In this document: piece by piece, positions 43,389-55,214 of the stretch
Position numbering within the stretch: the first letter of the stretch is position 1
Layout of the letters: each line of letters begins with the position of its first letter
Assembly: GCA_034440575.1 (NCBI GenBank)
Contig: JAOTOL010001570.1
Coordinates: 986,501 to 1,050,500, forward strand
From: Imbricaverruca yamaguchii
Taxonomy: Eukaryota > Arthropoda > Thecostraca > Neoverrucidae
Length of the DNA stretch: 64,000 nt
Reading direction: 5' to 3'
Made by a program: the position numbers and the translations under genes
Notes under the pieces: model-generated
The model's database searches: none
Told to the model about the DNA's origin: nothing
Seen by the model: the letters and a program-made list of their open reading frames with translations, nothing else

Positions 43389-43835
43389 GTGGGAGGCACA
43401 TTTCCTATGTATGTGCCGGACCAACAACATTTTACTCGCAAGATCGGCGGCGCTCGGCTTATCGCTTGCGCTGGCGAGACGACCGGCACGGTGGCGACCC
43501 CGCCGGTGTCCACCGGCACCACAACGGAGATGGTGCACGGTGCCGGAGGGATGTGTGCGCTGCCGCCGGACGTGTACACGGCCGCAACACCAGCCGTCGC
43601 AACGGCGCTACCGCTCACGTGCTGCTGCGAGAAGCACGGGTGGTCACCGGGATACAAGGCCAATGCCAGATGCGACACATCGGGTTTGGTCGGACCACCT
43701 CACGGCCGCCAGTGTCCGCCTATGTCAACACACACCGAGTATGGCGGTGACGCCGAGTGCAGCGTGACGCGCTCCCGTACATCACGCCGTCCCGGACTGT
43801 GCTGGGCCGACACCTGCTCCGGCGCGGTCACGTGA
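43389..43835 (+). other. GC-rich open frame of uncertain status
   Basis: About 148 codons are open on the plus strand, with Thr/Val-rich and then Cys-containing sequence (LTCCCEKHGW). Opposing frames on the minus strand (43253-43678 and 43700-44227) are open too, so the openness may only reflect CpG-rich composition. I recognise no family. It could be an exon, or the edge of a CpG-rich regulatory region spanning about 43440-44230. Within that region two ~55-bp blocks with the segment CGGCCGTCAGCTGGCAGCGC-like (around 44095-44130 and 44225-44255) are a local duplication. Confidence 0.15.
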
Positions 43836-44389
43836 TGCACAGCCTGGCCGACACGACGGCGGTGCGCCGCTGGTCGCACGCGGCGCGCCACCGCAGCTGC
43901 CGCCGGCCCCCAACACACGCGGCGGTAATCACGCGCCGACGGCGACACACGGCGTGCCCACAGAGCCGCCTCCCACGCCGGATCCGTCGCCGAGCCGCCT
44001 CCCACGCCCCGTCTAGCGGCACGCGACGGCCAGCCGTCACCGAGTAGACCCCGTGCCGGCCAACAGCGCGCACCAACACCGTCACAGCGGCGCAGTACAT
44101 GGGAGGCGGCCGTCAGCTGGCAGCGCGACTTGTTCCCGCCAAAATACCGGCGGGAACATGAGCCGTCAATCACAGGATAATCGCCGTCCAGACCAGCAGC
44201 GCGTCCCAACACCGCACGGTGGTCCAATACATCGGAGGCGGCGGTCAGCTGGCAGCGCCATTTTCTTTACACATACAGTTGCTAGAATGTGCATTACTCA
44301 AACGGCTTCGAGCAAATTGAACACACCTGAATGTTTGCTACAGTGACTTCGCAGGACCACAGACCACTCCAGGGACCTTCTGGAGTTAA

Positions 44390-44460
44390 ACGCAGCCTAT
44401 GAGTAATGTGCTCCTCTTCCAATTGAAAGGTTGTGGGTTCGAGTCCCGCCTAACGCTGCC
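44390..44460 (+). repeat. tRNA-like sequence, probable SINE head or tRNA relic
   Basis: GTGGGTTCGAGTCCCGC (44433-44449) has a T-arm and internal-promoter B box close to consensus, with 5-bp stem pairing around TTCGAGT. It ends in CGCTGCC, which pairs partly with GCAGCC about 60 bases upstream. D-arm and anticodon arm are weak, so a functional tRNA is unlikely. Confidence 0.4.
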
Positions 44461-44825
44461 TTCGCCCGCGATTAAAATGCGGACAGAAATCTGTTCGCAA
44501 AAGCACCGCGCTTGACCGGAGCGCCGCTTTCATCGGCGACCGGTCGGCGATCACTGCACATAGTAACTGGGAAAACATCTACCTACTAGCGACGATTTAG
44601 TCGCCGCCGGCGACCACCATTTGTTTTTTTTTACTTTTGTCGTGTGCATATCGTTGTGAAATATTTTCCCAACCATATACACACACGACACAACCATCAA
44701 AACATGCGTGAGGTTCTCCAACGCAACGTGCGTAACTCGAAACTCCGGACGACGACGACGACATCTGAAAGTTCCGACCGCGTCTCGAAAAGCGCCCACA
44801 CAGTGACCGAGAAGTGGGTGTGTTA

Positions 44826-44892
44826 CCACCAGCACTGCTGACGAGATCAGCCGAGGGTGTGGTAACGCCACCACTGCTGACGAGATCAGCGG
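44826..44892. repeat. Short tandem duplication
   Basis: ACTGCTGACGAGATCAGC occurs twice about 36 bases apart within a longer imperfect duplication that includes flanking CACCA. Confidence 0.7.
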
Positions 44893-45059
44893 CTCAACAA
44901 CATGCGAGCAAGCAGCAAGAACACATTTTCTGACAGACAGGAGCCGGAGCATCGCTCGATCATTGGCCGGTCGATGGATGACCGGCCAACTATGCTCTTC
45001 CGTGCCACAGCGGAGCAGAACGCTACAGGAAATGACGGCTCGGACGAATGGCGACCGGA

Positions 45060-45345
45060 CGATGGGACGATAGGAAGGACGGGACGGGCGGGACATGTTA
45101 GGATGGGAAGGACATATATTGCAGAGCGTTCGGGGTAGACCGAAACGGGGCGGAGGAGAGCATGACGAATAGGGGAGATATGATAGAGGGGAAGGGCGAG
45201 GAAGGGTGGGGAAGGGCGCGACAGCGTGGATCGGGACGGGACAGGACGGGCAGAGACTGGGTGGAGCAGGGGAAGACGGGACGGAATAAGGCTGCGAATG
45301 GAAGGAATAGAGAGAGTTCGGGAGATAATGTGGGTCACGCCAGAT
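45060..45345. repeat. Purine-rich (GGGA)-type low-complexity tract
   Basis: The plus strand is strongly G/A biased (GGGACGGGACAGGACGGG and similar). The 334-residue Ser/Pro-rich frame on the minus strand through it reflects this bias. Confidence 0.7.
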
Positions 45346-45785
45346 GAGATGCACGAGTATGGTCAACCAAACCCTCAACTCAACCCAACCTTGCTCAAAC
45401 TTAACCTCACGCTTTAAGTGGCGCATGGAAAGAAGCAATAAGAACCACGTCGTCCACTTATTCGAAATGCATGGGGACGCGCTTGGGAAGAGACGAAACG
45501 GGACATGCGGGTGAGAAAAACGAGTCCTATCAACATCTTGATAGTGTTCAGACATAACTTAATTGCCAGTCGAACAACATAAATTCCCAATTCGAATGCA
45601 AAGTGCACTCATCATCACTGCGCCATCAGCGAACGTCGCAATTCATGGCGACCAACTCAAGCGTTATTATTGCTTTGTCAGTCGACTAGATATCAAAGCA
45701 TGGAAACGATATATTCCCTGACACTCCTTTTACGACGACATCGGCTGTCAAGTCAATTCAATGGTGGCGAAAATCAGTCGTCCCA

Positions 45786-46068
45786 CTTCGGGCAGCGGGC
45801 ACAGGACCGGCGGGCACAGGACTGGCGGACACAGGGTCGGCGGGCACAGGACCGGCGGACACAGGACTGGCGGGCACAGGGTCGGCGGGCACAGGACCGG
45901 CGGACACAGGGTCGGCGGGCACAGGGCCGGCGGGCACAAGGCTGGCGGACACAGGACCGGCGGACACAGGGTCGGCGGACACAGGGTCGGCGGGCACAGG
46001 ACCGGCGGGCACAGGACCGGCGGACACAGGACTGGCGGACACAGGGCCGGCGGACACAGGGCCGTCCC
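45786..46068. repeat. 15-bp minisatellite, about 19 units
   Basis: Units of the type CGGCGGGCACAGGAC alternate with variants (CGGACACAGG, GTCGGCGG, GGCCGGCG). The period is a multiple of three, so all plus frames are open and give Gly/His- or Arg/Gln-rich chains. I treat these as artefacts. Confidence 0.95.
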
Positions 46069-46429
46069 GCTGTCGGCCGGGACGGACGTACAGCGCTGCT
46101 GTGGCGGCGACACAGTGGGTCAAACTGTCACACTGTCGCTGCCAACCGACATGGCACTTCCGTCCAGCGGCCGTTATCTGCCGCCGCCGCCGGTCTCGCG
46201 GGCCGCTCCACTGTTAGTGGCCAGTGTCCGGGCCATGGCACGGTCGCGTCAGACGCGACTGGTGGCCGCCGCCGGCACACATGGACAGCGCCCAATCAGG
46301 CCAGCCAGCCGCGCAGGCGACCGACTTTTTCTGCCGGTAAATTGCCTTCAATTGGCCACTGGCCGTACAAGATGAACAGCCGGGTCTGGCAGTGGGTCAA
46401 CGCCCTCAGCGGGCCGGTGCCGTGGAGGA

Positions 46430-46456
46430 CGGACGGACGGACGGACGGACGGACGG
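46430..46456. repeat. (GGAC)n microsatellite
   Basis: Seven consecutive GGAC tetranucleotides just upstream of the 31-bp satellite. Confidence 0.9.
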
Positions 46457-46464
46457 CGGTACAC

Positions 46465-47500
46465 AGGCAGAGCTAATGACATACCTACGGTGGAAAGGTA
46501 GAGCTAACAACGGACCGACTGTGGACAGGTAGAGCTAATGACATACGTACGGTGGACAGGTAGAGGTAATAACATACCTATGGTGGACAGACATAACTAA
46601 TGACGGACCGACGGTTGACAGGCAGAGCTAATGACATACGAACAGACGATATTGAACGAGCAGAGCTAATGTTGGACAGCCGGTGGACAGGCAGATCTAA
46701 TGACATACCTACGGTGGACAGGTAGAGCTAATGACATACCTACGGTGGACAGGTAGAGCTAGTGACATACCTACGGTGGACAGGTAGAGCTAATGACATA
46801 CCTACGGTGGACAGGTAGTGCTAATGACATACGTACGGTTGACAGGTAGAGGTAATGACATACCTATGGTGGACAGACATAACTAATGACATACCTACGG
46901 TGGACAGGTAGAGCTAATGACATACCTACGGTGGACAGGTAGTGCTAATGACATACGTACGGTTGACAGGTAGAGGTAATGACATACCTATGGTGGACAG
47001 ACATAACTAATGACATACCTACGGTGGACAGGTAGAGCTAATGACATACCTATGGTGGACAGACATAACTAATGACGGACCGACGGTTGACAGGCAGAGC
47101 TAATGACATACGAACAGACGATATTGAACGAGCAGAGCTAATGTTGGACAGCCGGTGGACAGGCAGAGCTAATGACATACCTACGGTGGACAGGTAGAGC
47201 TAATGACATACCTACGGTGGACAGGTAGAGCTAATGACATACGTACGGTTGACAGGCAGAGCTAATGACATACGTACGGTTAACAGGTAGAGCTAATGAC
47301 ATACCTATGGTGGACAGACATAACTAATGACATACCTACGGTGGACAGGTAGAGCTAATGACATACCTATGGTGGACAGACATAACTAATGACGGGCCGA
47401 CGGTTGACAGGCAGAGCTAATGACATACGAACAGACGATATTGAACGAGCAGAGCTAATGTTGGACAGCCGGTGGACAGGCAGAGCTAAAGACGGACTGA
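46465..47500. repeat. 31-bp satellite with higher-order structure
   Basis: About 33 monomers of the type GACATACCTACGGTGGACAGG followed by TAGAGCTAAT. A distinctive block (CGACGGTTGACAGGCAGAGC, then GAACAGACGATATTGAACGAG and ATGTTGGACAGCCGG) recurs nearly unchanged at about 46610-46690, 47088-47168 and 47395-47475. These are higher-order units made of several monomers. The array ends at the last of these blocks. Confidence 0.95.
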
Positions 47501-49340
47501 CGGCGGCTGGCCATGGCTGGGCTTGTGCCACTGCCGCCGGACTTGGGACCGCTCGACAAGCGTGCTCGAAGCACGACTGAGTACCGCCGCCGGCAGTTCC
47601 CGGCTAGCCGGCCGGCTGACGGCGGGGCGGGCCGCGCGATATTTATGGCACGCTCCCATCGTCGTGTCGGCGGCGCCGCCGGAACTTTGAGGGCGCACGT
47701 TGCCACCCGGCCTTTGTCCGCGACTGAAGCCCTGATAAACTCCACCTATCTGGGTGCAACTGGCGCAGTTGGAGACAACCTGGCCGGAAAACGTGGCTAG
47801 GTCCTGCCGATTGGCGTATGGTCTCAACACAGCTGACCAGAACGTATTGGCTAACCTCCGACAAACGATATGTTTCTTGCCTGCGCTTCATCAGTACGTC
47901 TTTGACCACATATTTCGACCACTGGAATGTACAATTCCCGGCTGCCAATCGTTCAGCGAAGCATGCGCGTCTCAGCAATCCAGGTGAGATCAGGGGTATC
48001 TGCAGCTCGTCTGCAGCATCTGCATGTAACCACAGACACTGTCCTGGGCGTCTGTACGTGACCGTAACGAGTCCAGTCCAGACGCTCTGCCCGGGCCAAC
48101 GCACACCCACACCCACATCAGGCACACACCGTGACGTGTGTGGACCCCCCGACTGGGCCCAGACCGCGGCCTCTTCATCTCCGAACGGCTGACCACATAC
48201 ACCGCCGGAGACGCCAGCTCGTGATCGGGCGCGGACGGGCGGGCCGCCGGCGGGACGCGTCACGGCTACACTTTTCCCACGACAGGTGCCGTACAGTCAC
48301 TTTTTGTGCGCGCGGACACGTCCGGATGACGGCGCAGTAGGGTGCCCACAGCTTTTTTGACAGCGGGCGTACCTCCCTCACGAGAGGAACGACGCAGTCG
48401 TCTCGCTCCTCGCACTTCCCCTACCCGCTACACCCAGCGGGGAGGCGAGCTGAAGCAACCAGCGCGAGCCCACACGCATGGTTCACACCGGCGCGGCGGT
48501 ACGGGTCGTGGCGTGCGGCGGCGGCGGCGTGTAGGCATGCTCCGCCACACGCCTGGGTCACAGGCCGTGACCCGTCGGCCGTCCAGGTCCAGGTGCGGCA
48601 CGGCCACCATGGCCCGACACAGGGCGTGGCGACCACAACACCACCGCTCTGCGTCAATCGTACTCGGCAGACGACACGCACACCATCCCAGACGGCCGAT
48701 GGCCACGCGCTGTCGCCTGCACGGCCGACCCGCTCCGCCAGGCCGTCGCTCCGATGCGACTCGGACACCGAATGGCCGCCACCATGGTGCACCAGCTGTC
48801 AGCTGGCCGACACACCGACGGCGCTGGCGTGTCACGTGCGTGCACCGATACGACCGGCCACCCGCCCACTTTCGCTGGTTTCATGACACGCGCGGCGAGC
48901 ACGCGCCGCCCTAAGTGCCTGCCGCCCCGCTCTGCACCCACAACGCTTCGTGGATGGCTAGCGTCCGTCAGCCTGTGGCAGTCTACCCGACCACACACCG
49001 ATGCTCCTCTCCGTCCCACCCGCTGGCGTCCATCAGCCTGTCACAGTCTGCCCGGCCACACACCCATGCCCCGACCCCCGCCCGGTTGACGAAAGGCTCC
49101 ACCCCATGACAAGAGAGCTTGTCTCTGTGTTCGCGTTGCTTATTTGGTTTGAGAACTTGGTCTTGGTTTTCCAGTGAGTGAGCTCAGGAGAACGTTAACG
49201 ATGTGAACATCTCGGGAGTCAATTTGGCGCATGACGACTGAGGCTCCATGCCTGGTTTGTTATATAGCTGTAACGAGTCGTAATATACGGTTGTAATGTA
49301 TGGCTGGCGAGGCATAATATATGGCCGTGACGAGCCACAG
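47501..49340. other. GC-rich stretch without a convincing gene
   Basis: High CpG content makes frames open on both strands (47643-48263 minus, 48342-48914 plus, and others), but the translations are Arg/Thr/His-rich, overlap one another and show no domain. It could contain exons or a CpG-rich promoter of a gene beyond detection; nothing is supported. Confidence 0.35.
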
Positions 49341-49356
49341 TTGCGCTATAGCGCAA
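49341..49356. repeat. 16-bp perfect palindrome
   Basis: TTGCGCTATAGCGCAA is self-complementary without a spacer. Further GCGCTA/TAGCGC half-sites follow at 49360-49385. Confidence 0.8.
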
Positions 49357-49399
49357 TTGTCGCTTAGCGCTAGGTCTGGCGCTATGAGTAACGCTGAGT

Positions 49400-49705
49400 A
49401 ATTCAGATGGCAGCTGTCGTAATTATATCACAGATGTCGTTCATGAGATCACAGATGCAGTGTGACAGGAATGCCAGGTAATTTGTGACAGAGATAACAG
49501 TCGCTCTGTGACTGAGATGACAGCTGATGCCACTGCGAAGACAGCTCCTGTGCAACTGAGATGACGGCTACTGAGTGACAGAGACAACAGTCGCGCTGTG
49601 ACTGATGTGACAGCTGATGTGACTGCGACAACAACCGCTCTGTAACACGTGAAACTGAGGATGCTGCCAATAAAATGGCAACTGCTGTGTGACAGAGATG
49701 ACTGT
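49400..49705. repeat. Degenerate ~26-bp minisatellite
   Basis: Imperfect repeats of TGTGACAGAGATGACAG and CAGTCGCTCTGTGACTGA, with frequent substitutions and small length changes. Confidence 0.8.
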
Positions 49706-52084
49706 CGCCTGTCTCCCCGTCCTGGTGACATCGGTTGGAATGAATCGAGTGCAGAACACGTCGAGAGCGGTGACGTATTTCGCTTGCCCAAACCATATCT
49801 CGTATCCAACCCCAATCCTGTCGTTTATGCGCGAATTATGATCTGTCCCAAACGTACATAACCATGACGCGACTGGAAAGTATCTACGCTGCAACGACAA
49901 CCGAATCCATTACTTCCCCTGAGCATCAACACCGCCGACCTGGAATGTTCCTGCGATCGGGCACCTACTAGAGGAAAACGCCGCTATTCGTGGAAAGCAT
50001 ACGACTCATCCCTCTTGGTGGTCTCATATCAGCAACGCCTTCCATTGCTCCGCTGCCATCGTTCCGCTACAGCGGCGGCGGCACAAGTCATGTAACATTT
50101 CACCAGTCATAACGCGTTGAAAATGGGTAGATGGAAGCATTTGTCAAGCCGAGTGTCGTGCTCCGTTCGTTTCGCCAGTATACTCGTTGTTTGTCAGCGT
50201 TCATGCTCGTCTGGCCAATCTCTCTCGTCGCTTTCTCCGTTCTTTTCATGCTTACGGCTGTCGCACGTATGGCTGGCCCCACCTAGCGCTTTGTTTACGT
50301 CATTGTGAGCTACAGGACCTCCGCACCACACCTCCATTGTTCACCGTGCGCGTGTCACCATGTCACGTAGCTCTCACAGCCGATTGTCACTCAGCAAACT
50401 GTGCCCTTGCGGCACAAATGCATACTTTGAATCAAGGATTGATGCCGATTCGAAGATCGTTGCGCCGAGGCTGACGAACCGACGTGGTCAGCCGATTTGC
50501 CGACTTGACGCTGATACGACGAGCCAGTGGGGACGAGATGGGAGCCAACTGGTGTTCATACAAGCGGCATGCATCTGCTCCCACGCTTACTCGACGGGCG
50601 TACGCCGAACCTCAGACGGGCAAATCACCGGGAAGGATAACCGATTGTTCCGTATGTTCGTCGCCATTGGTTGATGGCGCTCTTCCAATCGCCAAACCTG
50701 TTCCATATTCAACAGCGGTCCGACGGCGATTGTCTCCGGTCAGAAGAGCCTGGGCCATGCCCAGGACCGCCATGACCTCCCCATACGAATGACGGCATTC
50801 GTAGTCCCGGACTGGGAGTCCGGCGGCTCCCAGTCCCGCCTGCCGCCCAACGGGGTCGCCGGACCGGGCGGCCCGGTACTACGTCACACCTGTCCGGGCA
50901 CGGGCCGGTCTGTAGGTGAGTGGGCGCTCCGGAGGCAGCGGGCCGCACCTGCGCGGGACGGGTGCTACGTCACATCCGCCCGGGCACGGGCCGGTCGGTA
51001 GGTGAGAGGGCGCTCCGGGGGCAGTGGGCCGCATCGGCGCACGGCCGTTTTCACTTTCGACAGCGCCGGCTCGAGACGGCTAGGCACGGCGGGGCTGTGT
51101 GGAGCGGCGTGCGGCGGAGACACGCCCACCCAGAGCTGACGCCCGCGGCGACACGGCGCCGGCGGTACCAGCCAGCACCGTCGGCCGACCGGCCACGGCT
51201 GCGTGGAAAAACGGCCTCCTCTGACCTCGACCTCCACCGACGCTACGGCTCTGCAAAGCGATGATTATTGGGGGGGGAGGGGAGGGGAGTATGGTGCGTC
51301 AACCCATGTGGATTATATTGCTCTCTGGAACGCGACCGACCAGCCATAGCTGCGTGCAAAAGCTGTCTCCTCCGACCTTGATATCCACCCACGACCGAAT
51401 GAATGGCTTCCCAAATGACCGAGCACCTCTCAGCTGCGGTCGGACACACGTGATGAGACGAGAGATGACGAGAGATGACACGACACAGCTGTGTGATTCA
51501 GCCAATGTGCTCCCATGTGTCCGTGTCTGTTCAGGGGTGGATGCCTTCAGTCCCATGTCTCGCCTTCGGAGAAGCGGGGCGGGTGTGCTGATCTCACCGT
51601 GGTGAACGACACACCGTCAGCCAGAATCCGCTAGCCCGCCAGCATTCACAATCCAGCAGTAGCGGGCGGTTCCCTTCCTGCCGCCGATTCTTACGAAAGC
51701 AGTAGTGACTGTCTACGTCAAGTACAAACAAGCCTGACGCGGTCGGCATGCTTCGTCAATTCGGCGGCTCTGGGAGCTCTAAACTCCGGATGCTTTTGTC
51801 AGAGGCCGCCATGCCGTCCAAGCAATGACACCAGAACCGTGCCGCGCCAGCTGGTGCTAGTTATGCACGTCATGTCAGCTGCCGTGTGCTAGGCAGGTCA
51901 CGCCAGCTGCTGCGAGTTGGTCAGGTCACGTTAGCTGGCGGAAAGGCGGACCTGCACGAGCTCGAGTCAACAACAGACGGAGGTGCCATGAAGGCCGAAT
52001 GAGGTTGACTTCACCGAGCCGACAGCTGTCGTACCATGTGGCGTCGTATGTCGCCACCTGCTGGAGCCGCCGCCCGTCTTCACA
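49706..52084. other. Non-coding with local duplications
   Basis: No gene recognised. Two duplications are visible: an ~85-bp tandem pair containing CCGGGCACGGGCCGGTC (about 50868-50950 and 50953-51035), and a ~60-bp pair with CGGCTGCGTG / AGCTGCGTGC and CTCCTC-GACCT (51183-51245 and 51330-51398). A G run follows the first member of the second pair at 51268-51280. Confidence 0.5.
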
Positions 52085-52345
52085 CCCCGTCACGCCTCAG
52101 AACACCAGGAGAACAGGAGGCACATCTGACTACCGCGACTTCTCACCATACATCAGACCATCGGAAGAACAGGGAGCACGTCTGACTACCGTAGCTGCTC
52201 ACCACACATCAGGCCTCGGGAGAGCCGAGTAGCACGTCTAAGTACCGCAACTGCTCGTCACACCTCAGAACATTGCATTGGGAGAGCTGAGTAGTACGTC
52301 TGACCATTGGGAGGGCTGAGTGGTACGTCTGACCATTGCAACCAC
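52085..52345. repeat. ~66-bp degenerate tandem repeat, about four units
   Basis: Units carry CACACATCAGGCC or CACCTCAGAACA, then GGGAGAGC-GAGTAGCACGTCTGA and ACCGCAACTGCTC. The last units are shortened to ACCATTGGGAGGGCTGAGT blocks. Confidence 0.8.
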
Positions 52346-53150
52346 CCCTCGCGCCTCACCACCGCAGCTAACATTCACCTCGGACCATCCCCGGAGAGTA
52401 GAGCGATACCGGTGGCCGCCGCAACCGCTCCCCACCGCAGCACCGGAGAACCTACACACCGACAACATCCGTCACCAGCACAACAGCGTATTCCCCCGAC
52501 CCTTCTCACCACTAGTCCGCAGCTTTCTCCCATGATGCGGGCGCTGAATGACCGATGTAGTCGATGCGCCCCTAAGTCCCAACAACTAGCTAACTCGCCT
52601 CCGATGACGTTACGCTGGTGGGCATTTCACGAGCCGCCAACTCAGAGGTCACCCTCACCAGGGCCGGCCGGGGCCAACGGCCACACGGGACAGAGGCACT
52701 GGCGACCAGTCAGTGCCGCCAGGTCACCTCGGCCGTCAGCCAGTGGTATGGGCGAGCACGTGGGCGGCGCGACTGCCACTGTGGGCGCACCGGACGGAGG
52801 CGGGGCGGCCGGGCGGCCGGGCGGCCTTCGTCGTTTTGCTGCCGGCCAGCGGCGGCTCTGTCCCGCGCCAAGGACGACCCGACCGCACCGGTCCGGCTCG
52901 CTCGGCCCCGCTGCCCACGTTTGTACAAGTGCAGCGTGCTGTCTGGCGCGCTGGAACACTGCGTCGGCCGCGAGACGTGTGGCCCCGCTGCGGCCCATGC
53001 CACATTTGCTGAGCAGCACAAGGAGCTTGGGAGAGCGGTAAAATGCCGTGCAGGCCGACAAACCCTCACGAGCCTGACGTCAATCAGACAAACTGAACCC
53101 AGGAGAGCATGTAAATTGCATGGTACAGCGATGGAAGAGAGTGCATGGGT
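52346..53150. other. GC-rich, no gene supported
   Basis: Overlapping frames on both strands (up to 244 codons plus, 150 minus) are Ala/Arg/Pro-rich without recognisable domains, as expected in CpG-rich DNA. Confidence 0.35.
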
Positions 53151-53154
53151 GCAG

Positions 53155-53515
53155 ACTGCCAACTGGAGAGCAGGTATAAAATACAGTATGTCCTGCTACC
53201 TGGAGAGACAGTGATACAGTATATGCTGCCATGTGTAGCGGGAGTATGCAGTATATCCAGTTACTTGGAGGAAGCATACAGTATACCCGGTCAACTGAAG
53301 AGGAAGTATACAACGGATGAAGGGTGTATACAAGGGGGTATACAGTACATCCGATCACTTGGAGAGGAAGCATACAGTATATTCGGTTGCCTGGAGAGGG
53401 AGCATATAGTATGTCTGATCACCCGATGAAGCATGCAGTATACTTATCACTTGGAGAGCGCGCATACAGTATAACCGGTCACCTGCAGTGAGAGGACACA
53501 TAATAATCTGTCACC
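53155..53515. repeat. ~33-41-bp degenerate satellite
   Basis: About nine imperfect copies of a unit containing TGGAGAGGAAGCATACAGTA followed by TATCCGGTCAC. Unit length varies by several bases. Confidence 0.85.
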
Positions 53516-53642
53516 TGAAGAGGGAATCTGAACCATATCGCGAGTGATCTAGAGCAGAATGACGGGTAACACCCGTACAGCCAAGTCCACTCGGCGTGCC
53601 ACCGAGTGACATTAGCCGTCATCACCACGTAACACCCGCTCT

Positions 53643-53695
53643 CATCTCGCCCTGAGGCGAGATGGGAGCGGGGCACACACCGCAAGTGTGTGCCC
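53643..53695. repeat. Two adjacent perfect hairpins
   Basis: CATCTCGCC (53643-53651) pairs with GGCGAGATG (53656-53664) across a 4-base loop. Six bases on, GGGCACACAC (53671-53680) pairs with GTGTGTGCCC (53686-53695) across a 5-base loop. No T run follows, and in a eukaryotic context these are not expected to be terminators. Confidence 0.8.
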
Positions 53696-53699
53696 AGTG

Positions 53700-54660
53700 T
53701 CGACGGTACTACTCAGTGTCCACGGTAGCTGACGGCGGTCCGGGCACACAGTCCAGGCCGGCCGCCACTCACCAGAAAAGCCGCGCCACTACTGGCCGGT
53801 GTCCACGGTATGTACCATAGGTGACCATTGCCCGGGTGGACAGCCGCGGCCGCCCGCCACCCGCCACGAATACCGTGCCAATACGAGTGACGTCACCGAC
53901 AAGCGTGCCAACGCAACGCGACGTCTCTGCAAACCAAACAAGCCGTCCACCTCTAAACGAACGTGAGACAGACGATGCTTCGTCAACGCAAAAAATGGAA
54001 ACGAAGTTGTCACGTGAGTTAAATATATTGCATGGCACCGGCAAATCAAATACGCAACAAGCTCGCTGAGTGCATTAGGCAGCAGTTCAATGGTCCTGGC
54101 ATCCAGTACGGGCCGACTCATCAGACCAGACTGGCCTCACCAAGTCGGTAAGTTCACCATACTATAATTCTGAACAGGTAACCGACGTTAAGTTTTTGTA
54201 GGAACTACTTTTTTTATACAACTGTGTCTCACACCATTGAGCGAAAGTTTGAGTGTACTGAGCCAACGTGATATGCGTGGGAGCTAGGTAGCTCACATTA
54301 CAAGCATGCAGTGTTCGTTGCCGATGGTTACTCAGCCTTTGTCCTCCTACCTGCCAGCCACAGTGCTGGCGAATGTGTGTGCATGTGTGTGGCCGGCATG
54401 GGAAAGGTCGCCAGAGGTCCGCTGAGGCCAAATCGAACCGAGTCAGTTGACCAGGCGCCGGCAGTTACTACCAGCCGAGAGCACATCAGGTGCCGACGTG
54501 CTCGTCATTACCGCCGGCCGAGACGGTGTCACGTGACCGGCCTGGCCGCAATTCCCGCCATTGGTGTTGGCTTCCGAAGTGACCGCAAGTGTCGGCGGCA
54601 GGCCCGTCCAAACACAGCCGGAGCTGACCGTCTCCGGTCGGTCAGACCGGCCACGACTTG
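53700..54660. other. Non-coding, no recognised gene
   Basis: Mixed GC content with short overlapping frames. No domain, RNA or repeat recognised. Confidence 0.4.
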
Positions 54661-54992
54661 AACAGACCAGCAGACCACCGTCAGACCACCATTAGACCGC
54701 CGTCAGACCACCATCAGACCACCATCAGACAGCCGTCAGACCGTCGCAGACCATCGTCAGACTATCGTCAGACCATCATCAGATCACCATCAGACCGTCG
54801 TCAGGCCTCTATCCCACCGTCAGACACCGTCAGACCACCGTCAGACCACACACAGACCACCATCAGACCGCCATCAGACCACCATCATACCACCGCCAGG
54901 CCTCCATCCCACCGTCAGACCACCGGCATAGCACCGTCAGACCACTGTCAGACCACCGTCAGACCACTATCAGACCACCGTCAACCCGGCCA
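54661..54992. repeat. 10-11-bp minisatellite
   Basis: About 30 copies of AGACCACCATC / AGACCACCGTC with small changes. The Arg/Pro/Ser/Asp-rich open frame across it is an artefact. Confidence 0.95.
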
Positions 54993-55175
54993 CCCAGCCG
55001 CCACCAGCCTCACTAGCTCTTCCATCTAGCTGGGTACACACTTCCTCTGCGCTCGCACAATTATCAGCGCGGTGCCCTGGACAACGCCCACCACCCAGCC
55101 GATGGCGGTCTAACCACCACTATACTTGGCGTCCACACCATTCCTAGCCGAGGGCGGGGTTGGTGTGTGTGCCGG

Positions 55176-55214
55176 AGGCGATGAGAGGGGAGGGGAGGGG
55201 AGGGGAGGGGAGGG
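55176..55214. repeat. (GGGGA)n microsatellite
   Basis: Six to seven tandem GGGGA pentamers. Confidence 0.9.

Noticed and set aside
44551..45555. 334-codon Ser/Pro-rich minus-strand frame
   Set aside because: Runs through a purine-rich low-complexity tract; no domain, signal peptide or plausible start, and composition alone explains it.
45670..46476. Gln/Arg-rich or Gly/His-rich frames of 204-268 residues
   Set aside because: Produced by a 15-bp tandem repeat that is open in several frames.
48342..48914. 190-codon Arg/His-rich plus-strand frame
   Set aside because: Overlapped by open frames on the other strand in CpG-rich DNA; no domain.
52307..53214. Overlapping plus frames of 244 and 198 codons
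   Set aside because: Start in a tandem repeat and continue into GC-rich DNA with equally open opposite-strand frames; no recognisable features.
53643..53695. Rho-independent terminator
   Set aside because: The hairpins have no T run, and this terminator type does not apply in a eukaryotic nuclear genome.
54661..54992. Possible CRISPR-like array
   Set aside because: Repeat units are 10-11 bp and contiguous, with no unique spacers; the genome is eukaryotic.
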